Positions 31,022 to 42,600 of a DNA stretch of 64,000 nucleotides are shown here, piece by piece; within the stretch, counting starts at the first letter, position 1, and the number at the start of each line of letters is the position of its first letter. This DNA comes from Haemophilus parahaemolyticus (lineage in GTDB: Bacteria > Pseudomonadota > Gammaproteobacteria > Enterobacterales > Pasteurellaceae). The stretch lies in the NCBI RefSeq assembly GCF_002015035.1, contig NZ_MUXY01000017.1, forward strand, positions 3,464-67,463. Reading direction: 5' to 3'. The notes beneath the pieces were generated by a model that worked only from the letters and a program-made list of their open reading frames with translations, was not told the DNA's origin and did not search any database. The position numbers and the translations under genes were made by a program.

Positions 31022-33433
31022 TTATTCAATTGGCTTCACAGCACTACGAATCGTCATTTTGATCTCTGCTGAAATCAGGCTTGAGATTAAATCTTCAATC
31101 TCTTTTACTTTTGTTTGATTGCCTTTTCCTTTGTTATCGAAATAACCTTCGGTTCTTAGGGTTGAAGTGAAGGTGGAGAATAATGCTTTATCAAAAAATT
31201 CTGGTGCGTTAATGCCATGCAGAACAGATAAGCGTTGAGCAATTGAACGGCTCTCTTTTTCAAGTTCTCCACGTGAAATATCAGGGCGATCGAGTAAGAT
31301 GTTTAAACCGATAAAATAGCGTTGCAACAATTCACGCACGCCATTACTGTGTAGCTGTAATGAACGCAGATGAGCATTGTTCAGTTTGAATACATCGCTT
31401 TCACTTTTTACTAATTGCTGGCGAATAAATTCGTTTAAAATTAGCTCTATTTGGTTACGAAGTTCCGTATCATTAAAATGTAGAAATAACTCCGCTTTCA
31501 AGAACGGATAAATCTGTTGCACGATTTTGATAATTAAATCTTTTGAAACCGCTTCTAAGTGCAAAATTACGCTTGCTACGAGTGAAGGCAATACAAACAG
31601 ATGTTGAATGTTATTGCGATAATAGGTCATCAACACGGCAGATTCGCGATCTAAACGGATGAGTTCGCCAAAACTATCTTTTTCAGCAGTTACGCCTGAA
31701 CGAGGTAATTTTAACACGTGTTCAAGCATCGCCTCTGCTGAGACGGTTGGGAGAGTCATCTCTTGAGAATAAGGAACGTTTCGGAAAAGTTGCAAATAAC
31801 TTTCTACTTGTTCAATCAACTGCTCACGTGTTAATGCACGTTGGCGAGAAGCAAGCAATGCCGAGCCAATCAGGTTTTTCGCATTAACTGCCGCTGCTTT
31901 GTTGATATTGACCATCACTTTTTTAGCAAGGCTATCCACCGCTTCATTGAGCCATTTTGCACGCCCATCTTCGCTTGGTTCACGCCATTCTGGGAAGTGT
32001 TGGTTTAGGTAGTGATTGATTTGGATTGGCTCACCAAAGTTTACATAGCCTTGCCCTAGGTTTTTCAATTTTTTAATCACGCGAAGTACTAAGCCGGCGT
32101 TTTCTTTCTCTTTTGTCGCACCACGTAATTCTTTTGCGTAGGTATCCACTTCTAGCACGTGTTCATAACCAATATAAACAGGCACAATACTGATTGGGCG
32201 AGCTAAGCCACGTTGTAGGGCTTGAATAGTCATCGACATCATGCCCGTTTTAGGTTCAAGTAAACGACCTGTACGAGAACGCCCACCTTCAATAAAATAC
32301 TCAACTGAATAGCCACGATAGAAAAGCTCGGCTAAATACTCACGAAAAATAGTGGAATATAAGCGATTGCCTTTGAATGTACGACGAATGAAAAATGCTC
32401 CCCAGCTACGGAAAAGTGAACCAACTGGAAAGAAATTTAGATTAATTCCCGCCGCAATATGAGGCGGAACTAAACCTTGATGGTAAAGTAAATAGGAAAG
32501 TAACAGATAGTCCATATGGCTACGGTGGCAAGGCACATAGACAATCTCGTGTCCTTCCAAGGCGAGTTTACGCACTCGCTCACTGTTTTCAACATTGATA
32601 CCTTGATAGAGCTTATTCCAAAGCCAGCTTAACAGACGATCTGCCATACGCAAGCTATCGTGTTTTACATCGGCTGCAATTTCATCAAGCATTTTGGTGG
32701 CTTCAGCACGTGCTTTTTCAAGCGGAATTTTTTTATTTTCTGCTTCATCCGCAATCGCTTTTTTCAATACTTCAGAATCTAACAATTTATTGAACATTGC
32801 TTGGCGATCAGGCAATTGTGGGCCCATCGCTGAATAGCGTTGTTTTGCAAAGTGCATACGAGCAATACGAGCCAATTTATGAGCGAGTTTTTCATCGACA
32901 TCGTGATTTGCAACCATTTCATTTAAAGAGACCGCTTGTGAGAAACGGACGAAGTTATCACGACCATACCAAATGATCGAGAAAATACGCGAAAATGCAC
33001 CTAACGCACGTAAATTGGGGGCTTTCTCTTTACCTGGAGCTCTTCCCCAAAGAACAGAAACAGGGATGAGTTGCACATCTAAATTGGGATCTTGTTTGTG
33101 TAAATCTAAATAGCGATGAATGGATGCAACGGTTTCGCTTTTTGCTTCTTTTGATTTAAAAATGCGGCGATCTTCGTTTAAAAAGACGAAACGAGGCAAT
33201 GAAACACCGTTAATCACATTTTGTTCTAACGGGTCAGGTAAGTTCAAACTACGGCAGTTTCGTTGCAAAATCAGGAGGTCTGATTGTGACGTATAAGGTA
33301 AAACGTAAATTAAAGGCTGTTCACGACTAAGTGCTAATTCGGTAATGGGATCTGTCGGAATAGATCGTGATTTTACTAGCAAAGAAAGCGGTAAATTCAA
33401 CAATTTACGGTATAAATTAAGCAAAATTGACAT
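31022..33433 (-). CDS. plsB: Glycerol-3-phosphate 1-O-acyltransferase PlsB
   Basis: First acylation step in phospholipid synthesis, at the inner membrane. It is 803 residues, as in E. coli. The acyltransferase motif H303-xxxx-D308 is in [11 protein letters not shown]. The glycerol-phosphate-binding GGRSRTGR follows near 385 and PVYIGYE later. It is divergent from lexA, with 128 bases between the starts; in E. coli plsB also neighbours lexA. Confidence 0.97.
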   Translation of the reverse strand: MSILLNLYRKLLNLPLSLLVKSRSIPTDPITELALSREQPLIYVLPYTSQSDLLILQRNCRSLNLPDPLEQNVINGVSLPRFVFLNEDRRIFKSKEAKSETVASIHRYLDLHKQDPNLDVQLIPVSVLWGRAPGKEKAPNLRALGAFSRIFSIIWYGRDNFVRFSQAVSLNEMVANHDVDEKLAHKLARIARMHFAKQRYSAMGPQLPDRQAMFNKLLDSEVLKKAIADEAENKKIPLEKARAEATKMLDEIAADVKHDSLRMADRLLSWLWNKLYQGINVENSERVRKLALEGHEIVYVPCHRSHMDYLLLSYLLYHQGLVPPHIAAGINLNFFPVGSLFRSWGAFFIRRTFKGNRLYSTIFREYLAELFYRGYSVEYFIEGGRSRTGRLLEPKTGMMSMTIQALQRGLARPISIVPVYIGYEHVLEVDTYAKELRGATKEKENAGLVLRVIKKLKNLGQGYVNFGEPIQINHYLNQHFPEWREPSEDGRAKWLNEAVDSLAKKVMVNINKAAAVNAKNLIGSALLASRQRALTREQLIEQVESYLQLFRNVPYSQEMTLPTVSAEAMLEHVLKLPRSGVTAEKDSFGELIRLDRESAVLMTYYRNNIQHLFVLPSLVASVILHLEAVSKDLIIKIVQQIYPFLKAELFLHFNDTELRNQIELILNEFIRQQLVKSESDVFKLNNAHLRSLQLHSNGVRELLQRYFIGLNILLDRPDISRGELEKESRSIAQRLSVLHGINAPEFFDKALFSTFTSTLRTEGYFDNKGKGNQTKVKEIEDLISSLISAEIKMTIRSAVKPIE

Positions 33434-33514
33434 TGGATTATCCTTTATTTATTTTGTCAAACGGGCATATGGTATCACAAAATTTCGAAAAAATTAGTTA
33501 CAAATCATAGCTTA

Positions 33515-33530
33515 CTGTATATAATACCAA
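33515..33530 (+). promoter_or_regulatory. Possible LexA half-site upstream of lexA
   Basis: CTGTATATAATACCAA keeps the left half of the SOS box CTGT-N8-ACAG, with the preceding TA also matching, but the right half is poor. Self-regulation of lexA is general, so this is the best candidate seen in the 128-base region. Confidence 0.4.
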
Positions 33531-33561
33531 AGATTATGTATAAAAGACCAGAGAGGATAAA

Positions 33562-34191
33562 ATGGCACGTAAACAATTAACTGAGCGCCAGCAAGAAATC
33601 TTTGATTTTGTTAAAAATCATATCTCAACGACTGGTATGCCCCCAACGCGTGTGGAAATTGCACGTGAAATCGGTTTTAAATCGCCTAATGCGGCAGAAG
33701 AACATTTAAAAGCCTTAGCACGTAAAGGCTATATTGAGATGCTTTCAGGTACATCTCGCGGTATTCGTATCTTAGTGAATGATGAAGAAGCGGCAAATGA
33801 AGACAGCTTGCCGTTAGTTGGTCGCGTAGCAGCAGGTACGCCAATTGAGGCAATCGAACACATTGAAGATCACTATCCTGTCAGTGGGACTATGTTTAAC
33901 CCAACAGCGGATTATCTGCTTCGTGTAAACGGCAATTCAATGGAAAATATCGGCATTTTAGATGGCGATTTATTAGCCGTGCACAAAACGAAAGTCGCCA
34001 AAAATGGGCAGGTAGTTGTTGCTCGTGTGGACGATGAAGTAACCGTTAAACGTCTGGAGAAAAAAGGTAATTTAATCTATCTTCATCCTGAAAATGATGA
34101 GTTAGAATCGATTGTCGTTGATCCGCGTTTTGAATATATTGAGATTGAAGGCATTGCCGTAGGGGTAATTCGTAGTAACGCTTGGATGTAA
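33562..34191 (+). CDS. lexA: SOS repressor LexA
   Basis: Represses DNA-damage genes and cleaves itself when RecA is active. It is 209 residues. It has an N-terminal winged helix, the cleavage site A91-G92 in VGRVAAGTP, catalytic S126 in NGNSMEN and K163 in VTVKRLE. GAGAGGAT lies upstream of the ATG. mutH follows after 24 bases. Confidence 0.97.
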   Translation: MARKQLTERQQEIFDFVKNHISTTGMPPTRVEIAREIGFKSPNAAEEHLKALARKGYIEMLSGTSRGIRILVNDEEAANEDSLPLVGRVAAGTPIEAIEHIEDHYPVSGTMFNPTADYLLRVNGNSMENIGILDGDLLAVHKTKVAKNGQVVVARVDDEVTVKRLEKKGNLIYLHPENDELESIVVDPRFEYIEIEGIAVGVIRSNAWM

Positions 34192-34215
34192 TTTCCCCCT
34201 AATATTTCTGATAAA

Positions 34216-34893
34216 ATGAATTTAGCTAAATTTCCTGTTTCTGAAGCTGAACTATTAGCCAATGCCCATTGGTTAGCTGGTTTTCGATTAGGTGAAATTG
34301 CTGAAATGTTAAACATACCTGTGCCGAAAGATTTAAAGCACGATAAAGGGTGGGTTGGGCAGCTGATTGAAACGGCTCTCGGGGCAAAAGCGGGTTCGAA
34401 AGCTGAACAAGATTTTGCTCATTTAGGCATAGAACTCAAAACGCTCCCGATTAACGAGCAAGGTGAACCGTTAGAAACAACGTTTGTAAGCCTTGCCCCG
34501 CTAGTGCAAAATAATGGCATCACCTGGCAAAGCTCGCACGTTCGACATAAATTGCAAAAAGTATTGTGGATGCCCATAGAAGGGAGTCGTCAGATTCCGC
34601 TTGCAGAACGGCATATTGGGCAACCGATTCTGTGGCAACCCTCTTTAGAGCAAGAGAGACAACTCCAACGAGATTGGGAAGAGTTGATGGAGCTGATAGT
34701 ATTAGGGCAGTTACATCAAATTAATGCTACATTGGGAGAAGTGCTACAGCTTCGTCCTAAAGGCAGAAATAGCAAGGCACTTGCCAATGCGGTAAATGAA
34801 CAAGGGCAGCCAATCCAATCCTTGCCTCTAGCCTTTTATTTAAGAAAGCAATTTACTCGACAGATCTTGCAGAAATTTCTGCTGACAAGTTAA
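34216..34893 (+). CDS. mutH: DNA mismatch-repair endonuclease MutH
   Basis: Nicks the unmethylated strand at hemimethylated GATC sites during mismatch repair. It is 225 residues. The catalytic D66-x6-E73-x-K75 ([13 protein letters not shown]) is intact. No strong ribosome site is seen, so it may rely on translation from lexA. Its presence implies Dam methylation in this organism. Confidence 0.95.
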   Translation: MNLAKFPVSEAELLANAHWLAGFRLGEIAEMLNIPVPKDLKHDKGWVGQLIETALGAKAGSKAEQDFAHLGIELKTLPINEQGEPLETTFVSLAPLVQNNGITWQSSHVRHKLQKVLWMPIEGSRQIPLAERHIGQPILWQPSLEQERQLQRDWEELMELIVLGQLHQINATLGEVLQLRPKGRNSKALANAVNEQGQPIQSLPLAFYLRKQFTRQILQKFLLTS

Positions 34894-34960
34894 TGGTGTT
34901 TGCATATTAAGAAGGGGAGTTCCCCGCATCATGTAGCCCTTGTATAAAGCCATATTTATT

Positions 34961-34985
34961 GTAGGGGCGGGGTTTATCCCCGCCC
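34961..34985. repeat. Single-arm GTAGGGGCGGG palindromic repeat
   Basis: A 25-base copy of the repeat arm seen at 20959-20984, in the 200-base gap between mutH and nagZ. Nearby AAGGGGAGTTCCCC (about 34912) is another small dyad. No gene was seen in this gap. Confidence 0.8.
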
Positions 34986-35093
34986 AAAATCATACAAATA
35001 TATATAAAGGATGAGAATCCCCCCATGCAAATAGCAATAATTACTACGTTGGAAAAATATAACGATGAGATAAAATTCATTTAAAGATAAATT

Positions 35094-36131
35094 ATGTTAC
35101 TGATTGATTTAAAAGACAAAGTACTCTCTCAAGAAGAAGTCGAGTTACTCGAACATCCTTTCGTCTCGGGTGTAATTTTGTTTAGCCGAAATTTTTACGA
35201 TAAACCGCAAATTCAGGCATTAATTAAAGAAATTCGCCAACGTGTAAAAAAGCCACTGCTGATTACTGTTGATCAAGAAGGCGGGCGAGTACAGCGTTTC
35301 CGTGAGGCGTTTACATCGCTACCCGCAATGCAATCTTTTGCTCAGCTTGCTCAAAATGAACAAGAGGCAAAACAGCTTGCTTATGAAACAGGTTGGGTAA
35401 TGGCGAGTGAAATGTTTGCCTTAGATATTGATTTAAGTTTTGCCCCAGTGTTGGATTTAGGACATCAAAGTCAGGCAATTGGTGATCGTGCTTTTTCGCA
35501 ACATCTCCATGAATTACTACCGCTTGCTGAATGCTTTATTGATGGAATGAGAGCCGTTGGAATGGCAACGACAGGTAAACATTTTCCAGGACACGGACAT
35601 GTTTTAGCCGACTCTCATGTAGAAACTCCCTTTGATGATCGTCCGAAAGCAGTGATTTTTGAGCAAGATATTCAGCCATTTAAACAGCTGATTGCGAAAA
35701 ATAAACTCTCTGCGATTATGCCCGCTCACGTGATTTATACTCAATGTGATAGCCAACCTGCTAGCGGTTCAAGTTATTGGTTAAAAGAGATTTTACGCCA
35801 ACAATTGAGTTTTAATGGCGTGATTTTCTCTGACGATTTAGGCATGAAAGGGGCGGGATTTATGGGTAATGTTGTTGAGCGTGCAGAAAAAGCGATTCGT
35901 GCTGGTTGCGATTTGTTACTGCTTTGTAATGAACCTGAAGGTGTGGTGCAGGTGTTGGATCATTTAAACTATCAGCCTACTCAAGCACAAAAAGAACGCC
36001 ATCTAAGTTTGATGAAACGCAAATATATCAACTGGTCTGATTTAGAGAAAAATCGTGACTATTTACAAGCCTCCGCACGTTTGAGCAAATGGCAACAAAA
36101 ATGGCTAGAATGGAAGGCACTCAATCATTGA
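35094..36131 (+). CDS. nagZ: Beta-N-acetylglucosaminidase NagZ
   Basis: Cytosolic glycoside hydrolase family 3 enzyme that trims GlcNAc from recycled anhydromuropeptides. It is 345 residues. The signatures [12 protein letters not shown] near 60-71, [16 protein letters not shown] and [10 protein letters not shown] (with the nucleophile Asp) are present. Its stop overlaps the rlmC start as TGATG. Confidence 0.95.
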   Translation: MLLIDLKDKVLSQEEVELLEHPFVSGVILFSRNFYDKPQIQALIKEIRQRVKKPLLITVDQEGGRVQRFREAFTSLPAMQSFAQLAQNEQEAKQLAYETGWVMASEMFALDIDLSFAPVLDLGHQSQAIGDRAFSQHLHELLPLAECFIDGMRAVGMATTGKHFPGHGHVLADSHVETPFDDRPKAVIFEQDIQPFKQLIAKNKLSAIMPAHVIYTQCDSQPASGSSYWLKEILRQQLSFNGVIFSDDLGMKGAGFMGNVVERAEKAIRAGCDLLLLCNEPEGVVQVLDHLNYQPTQAQKERHLSLMKRKYINWSDLEKNRDYLQASARLSKWQQKWLEWKALNH

Positions 36132-37312
36132 TGATGAAATTAAATTGCCAACACTTTAATCAACAGCAATGCCGTTCTTGCCAATGGCTGGAAAAGGATT
36201 TATCTGAGCAAATTTTCCTAAAAGAAGAAGCACTCAAGCGGTTGATTTCACCTTTTATTTTGCAAAATCAGACGGAAATTCTACCGCCTGTAATGTCAGA
36301 GATTTCACACTTTCGAAATAAAGCCAAAATGGTGGTAAGTGGTCGTGTAGAACGCCCGATTTTAGGCTTGCTAAAAGATCAGAACGATTCACAAAGTGGC
36401 GTGGATTTAACTGACTGCCCTTTGTATGCTAAAGGAATTGAAACACTTTTCCCAATGTTAAAAGATTTTATCGGTCGAGCGGGATTAGTGCCTTATAACA
36501 TTGCAAAGAAAAAAGGCGAGCTGAAATATATCCTCATTACGCAAAGCCAGGCTAATCAATCGGTTATGTTGCGTTTTGTGCTTCGCTCAACGCAAAAACA
36601 ACCGCTTGTAGAGCGGGAATTCCCCGCATTATTAGCGAAACTACCTGCAAATTCAGTGGTGAGTTTAAATATCCAACCGCAACACGCTGCGATTTTAGAA
36701 GGCGAAACGGAAATTTTCCTGACAGAGCAGACGACAATTGAAGAAAATTTTAACGGCATTCCGCTCTTTATTCGTCCGCAAGGTTTCTTTCAAACCAACC
36801 CGCTTGTGGCAAGCCAATTGTATAAGACAGCTCAAGAATGGGTAAAAGATTTGCCTATTCAGCACTGTTGGGATCTGTTTTGTGGCGTGGGAGGGTTTGG
36901 ATTACATTGTGTCAACGCATTGCAAGCAAAAAATCCAAGCGTTTCACTGACAGGTATTGAAATTTCTGCATCCGCCATTGCGAGTGCCACCAAATCGGCT
37001 GAAAAATTAGGGCTGAACAACATCACGTTTGCCTCACTTGACTCGGCTCAATTTGCGATTCATTCGAGTGAAACACAAAACCGCCCCGATTTAGTCATTG
37101 TTAATCCGCCAAGAAGAGGGATTGGCAAAGCATTGAGTGAATATTTAAACGAGCTTGCTCCGCCATATTTAATTTATTCCAGCTGTAACGCTCAAACCAT
37201 GGCAAAAGATTTTGAGGTATTCACGAATTATTCATTATGTAAGGTACAACTCTTTGATATGTTTCCGCATACGGCACATTATGAGGTACTCACGTTATTA
37301 GTTAAAAAATAG
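36131..37312 (+). CDS. rlmC: 23S rRNA (uracil-747-C5)-methyltransferase RlmC
   Basis: Methylates U747 of 23S rRNA. From the ATG overlapping the nagZ stop ([17 protein letters not shown]) it is 393 residues. It has N-terminal Fe-S cysteines (C6, C14, C17 and the later DCPLY), the SAM motif [12 protein letters not shown] and the catalytic cysteine in IYSSCNAQT. The absence of a TRAM domain favours RlmC over RlmD. A longer frame from 36089 would run inside nagZ and is less likely. Confidence 0.93.
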   Translation: MMKLNCQHFNQQQCRSCQWLEKDLSEQIFLKEEALKRLISPFILQNQTEILPPVMSEISHFRNKAKMVVSGRVERPILGLLKDQNDSQSGVDLTDCPLYAKGIETLFPMLKDFIGRAGLVPYNIAKKKGELKYILITQSQANQSVMLRFVLRSTQKQPLVEREFPALLAKLPANSVVSLNIQPQHAAILEGETEIFLTEQTTIEENFNGIPLFIRPQGFFQTNPLVASQLYKTAQEWVKDLPIQHCWDLFCGVGGFGLHCVNALQAKNPSVSLTGIEISASAIASATKSAEKLGLNNITFASLDSAQFAIHSSETQNRPDLVIVNPPRRGIGKALSEYLNELAPPYLIYSSCNAQTMAKDFEVFTNYSLCKVQLFDMFPHTAHYEVLTLLVKK

Positions 37313-37391
37313 GATTTTTTCTCACTCTTTTTTGGTAGGCTTACCGAAAAGAGGGAAAAGTTGCTATAATATTGCCGATTTATAGTATTAG

Positions 37392-38819
<1,428 letters not shown>

Positions 38820-38854
38820 TTCAGACTTTGATTAAAGCGGATTAGCTTTATAAG

Positions 38855-38882
38855 AATGCCACAGATTTCTGTGGCATTTTTT
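38855..38882 (+). terminator. Terminator of eno
   Basis: AATGCCACAG / CTGTGGCATT hairpin with a four-base loop and a T run. Confidence 0.9.
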
Positions 38883-38914
38883 CTATCTTTTTTTGCTATG
38901 GTAAGGAAAACAAA

Positions 38915-39325
38915 ATGTTATATTCCATATTAACTGATCAAATATTATTAGGAGAAGGCTATCGTAATGGGGCTCACTCCACCCAACAGGAATATTTAGT
39001 CGTTATGTTTGAAGATGATGGCGAAACAGGCTATTTCTATGCAATGGATTTACACCAAGCCGAGCAACCGATTGTTGATAGTTTGTTCGTCTACAACGTG
39101 AGTGATATTGAGCAAAATAGCCTAAAAGAACCACGCCGATTAGAAATCTGTTGGTCTGAAGATGGCTATCAAGCCTTTTTATTGCTTAATGGCTACCCGC
39201 ACGCCGTGTTTGATTTCCAGCAATTGGTTGGCTACAACCATACAAAATTCCCGCAACCAGATTTAAGCAGTATGTGGGTGCATAAAGAAACAACTCATGA
39301 GCTTGTTAAGTCGTGGTTAGGATAA
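38915..39325 (+). CDS. DUF2251-like small protein of unknown function
   Basis: A 136-residue soluble protein with no signal peptide. The phrase VVMFEDDGETGYFYAMD near 29-45 is the recognisable core of what I recall as DUF2251. The middle (LEICWSEDGYQAFLLLNGYPHAVFDF) looks like a beta-rich fold. It is alone between the eno terminator and its own weak terminator. Function unknown. Confidence 0.75.
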   Translation: MLYSILTDQILLGEGYRNGAHSTQQEYLVVMFEDDGETGYFYAMDLHQAEQPIVDSLFVYNVSDIEQNSLKEPRRLEICWSEDGYQAFLLLNGYPHAVFDFQQLVGYNHTKFPQPDLSSMWVHKETTHELVKSWLG

Positions 39326-39343
39326 GTCTTTATGGTTGTTCCT

Positions 39344-39396
39344 GTAGGGGCGGGGGTTATGCAAAAATCATCTTGTACAGCGATGACATAATACTG
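39344..39396. repeat. Truncated GTAGGGG repeat joined to a dispersed segment
   Basis: GTAGGGGCGGGGGTTAT is a cut-off repeat arm. It runs directly into TGCAAAAATCATCTTGTACA, which recurs with few changes at 51897. Confidence 0.6.
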
Positions 39397-39403
39397 AATT
39401 TAT

Positions 39404-39430
39404 GGAGGTTTTAGCCCTCCTTTTGTTTTA
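39404..39430 (+). terminator. Weak terminator after the DUF2251-like gene
   Basis: GGAGG TTTTAGC CCTCC stem-loop followed by TTTTGTTTTATTTTT. Short stem but long T-rich tail. Confidence 0.6.
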
Positions 39431-39474
39431 TTTTTATGCTATAATAATCGGTGTCTATCTATGAATAGGTTAAT

Positions 39475-39493
39475 TTACATACTTTGTATGTAA
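39475..39493. promoter_or_regulatory. 19-base palindrome in the adhesin leader
   Basis: TTACATAC-TTT-GTATGTAA is a perfect dyad with a three-base centre. An outer pair ATTTACAT (39473-39480) and ATGTAAAT (39498-39505) overlaps it. It lies 30 bases after a TATAAT and 190 before the adhesin start. It looks like a repressor operator or a 5'-UTR hairpin; the protein is unknown. Confidence 0.5.
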
Positions 39494-39683
39494 TGTTATG
39501 TAAATATGTTTTTTTGTTTATCGGAAAAATGTATTATAACCAACACGGTTATCTTATTTATTAGATCATCAATGTGTCCAACGAAGGAGAATATAAACCC
39601 ACCTCTATATTATTTTGAATATGAGAGATGTTGCTTATGTTCCCCTTTTTTCATTATATACCACATATAAAAGGAAAAAATGA

Positions 39684-42600
39684 ATGAATAAAGTCTTTAA
39701 AGTGATATGGAATCACGCAACCCAAACGTGGGTCGCAGTGAGCGAATTCTCTAAAGCAAAGGGAAAAACAAAATCTAAAACATTAACCACCATCTCTCTT
39801 GCGGTAGGTTCTGCGTTAGTTTCGGGTAACTCTTTAGCCGCAACGGCAACACTTACACCGATTAAAGTTGCTGCATCTAGTACAGCAGGAATTGCGATTA
39901 CAAATGATAATATTGCATCTGTTACAGCACAAGCTGAAGGTAGTGCAGCACCTAAAAATGTAATTGTTATTGGTGATCACAAAACACGATCTTATGATGG
40001 TTCTATTATGATCGGCTATGATTTTACTGCATTTGGTTATACTTCTAGTGCAGGTCAAAACGGTATGGCAGGGGATACTATTGTTGGGAACCATGTTCGA
40101 GTGGGAGGAGGTGCTAGTTCGAAGGACTCCTTTGGTTCATCATTTGGTTATGGTACACAAATCTCTGGTCCATCTGTTTCGATTGGGGTTGGTGCAAGAG
40201 CGGATACGTTGAATGCAAATGGATGGAATGCAATGACAGCAGGCTCTGTTGCTATTGGTAACTTTGCACTTTCTGGTGGAAATATCAATGGCAGTATTGG
40301 TATTGGTGCAATAGCAGGTGCTGATCAACATAATTCAGTGGCTTTAGGCGGATTGTCTGGTGCAATGTCTTTATTCTCAGATCGTGATTTAAGAGCAGAA
40401 AGAGGAGAAAAAGGGCATACAAATCATGCTAAAAATTATGATATTAATGAAAACAAAGCAGTGGCAACCCAAGCACAACAAGGTGGTAATGCCGGAAGCC
40501 AATTCATATCTATTGGTTATAAAGCCGGTGCACGTGATTCTGATTCTATTGCTTTAGGGGTAAATGCTACAACTGCACGAAATATAAGACAGCCTATTGC
40601 AGGAAAAGAAGCAATCTCAGGGCAATTTAGTACTAAATCAAGTAATGCAGCAATTGCTGTGGGTAATAATGCCGCAGCAATTAAAAACGGCAGTATTGCT
40701 CTAGGACAGAATGCGTTTGCAGGTGGTTATACAGAGCAAGATAAACTAGCTCTAGAATATGAGAAAGTACGCTTAGAGGAACTACTAACAAAGGCTCAAA
40801 CTCGAAAAACAGAAGCGCAAAATGAGGTTACAGCAGATCCAACAGCCGAAAACAAATTCGCTTTAGCAAGTATCAATTCTGCTATTGAGCGTATTGCTCT
40901 TGCTTTACAGAGAATCAAAAACGACTTAACTCATGCTGCTGCAAATAATACGGAAACAACAAGTGCTATTGCAGTGGGTAATGAAGCTCGTGCGAATTCG
41001 ACTAATGCAATTGCATTGGGTTATCAGGCAAAAGCCAGTGGTGTAGACTCCATTTCTGTTGGTCATGGCAATAACGTTACAGGTAACTACTCTGGTGCAT
41101 TTGGTGATCCAAATACCGTGACAGGTCATCACTCTTATGCGTTTGGTAACAACAATACCGTAAAAGCAGACCAAACATTTGTGTTGGGTAATAAAGTGAC
41201 TGTTCAAGCCCAAAATGGTGACAGTTACACTGGTGCAGTGGTATTAGGTGATAACAGCACTGTGCCAACAGAGGTAAAAAAGGTTAATTCTGCGAAAATT
41301 GGTGCAAAAGACGGTAGCAAACTCGTTTATAGTGGCTTCGCGGGTAATTTAGGAGGATCGGATACTGAAGGTAATCCATCAAAAGCTGCTGTAGATAAAC
41401 AAGGTCGTTTTGTTTCTATTGGTTCTGCTAATAATGAACGTCAACTTAAATTTGTTGCCGCAGGTGAAATTTCTTCTACTTCTACTGATGCGATTAACGG
41501 TTCTCAACTTTATGCCTTCAGTGGTGTAGTAAATAATCTTGCAACATCAGCTGCAACCATTATCGGTGGCGGTGCGACTTTAAACCAAAATGGTACGCTT
41601 GAGAACTTTAGCCACCCGTTAAAAACAACTGGTTTAGCTGATACAGCTACATATACCAAACCAGCTGATGCAACCAATGTTGCAACGGCTATTAATAACC
41701 TAAATGATTATGTGAATGCAGGCTGGAAAATTGCTCAAGGTGATGATGCAGCTGCGAAAGCACGCATTAGCCCTGATGAACAAGTGAACTTTAAAGCAGA
41801 TGGTTTAGCAACTGTTTCTGTTGCAGCAAATGGCACGGGTGCAAATGTTACTTATACTGTAACAAAAGGGGAATTTAAAGACGATACAACTGACGGCACG
41901 ATTTCTGCGAAAACAGATAAAGGTGATAAAGCTGCAACCGTAGAGGATGTGTCAAATGCTATCAACCGTGCTTATTGGAAAGCGAAAGCGGCAGGGAATG
42001 GTGCAGATGGTAATAAAATTACTAACGACACCCCTGACCAAGTTACAGCTGGTACGGAAGTAACCTTTGAAGCAGGTAAAAACCTAACGGTAGATCACAA
42101 AACTGCTAAAACATTTACCTTTGCGACAGTAGATACGCCGAATTTCAAAGGGGTGGAATTAGTTAATGCAAATACTGCCGATGATAAAAAATTAACCTTA
42201 ACACCAACCAATGAAGGTGATTTAAAACTTAATAAAGGCACAACCAATGCAACAGCAAAAATCACGAATGTGGTGAGTGGGTTAGCTAAATTTGATGTGA
42301 ATAATCCTTTAGTAAATGGTACTCTCGAAGAATTAACGATGAGCCAAGACGATGCTTATTCAGGTTTAACCAATCTTGCAGATAAAAGTGTAGCAAATGA
42401 GACTGCTGCAACAGTAGGCGATTTACGTGGTATGGGCTGGGTAGTTTCATCAAATAAAACTACAGGTAGATTAGGAACAGAATATACTGCTCAAGTAAAA
42501 AATGCGAATGAAGTTAAATTTGTTGGTACAGGTGCAGCGGTTGTTTCAGGCAAAACAGATGATAATACACGTACTATCACGGTAGATGTTGCGAAAGGCG

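Larger units (their letters stand above)
39326..39683. other. Intergenic region upstream of the adhesin
   Basis: About 360 bases without a gene. In order: a truncated GTAGGGGCGGGG repeat (39344-39360), a segment shared with 51897-51935 (39360-39395), a GGAGG/CCTCC terminator (39404-39420), a possible -10 TATAAT (39440-39445), a 19-base palindrome (39475-39493) and the adhesin ribosome site (39671-39675). Confidence 0.6.
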
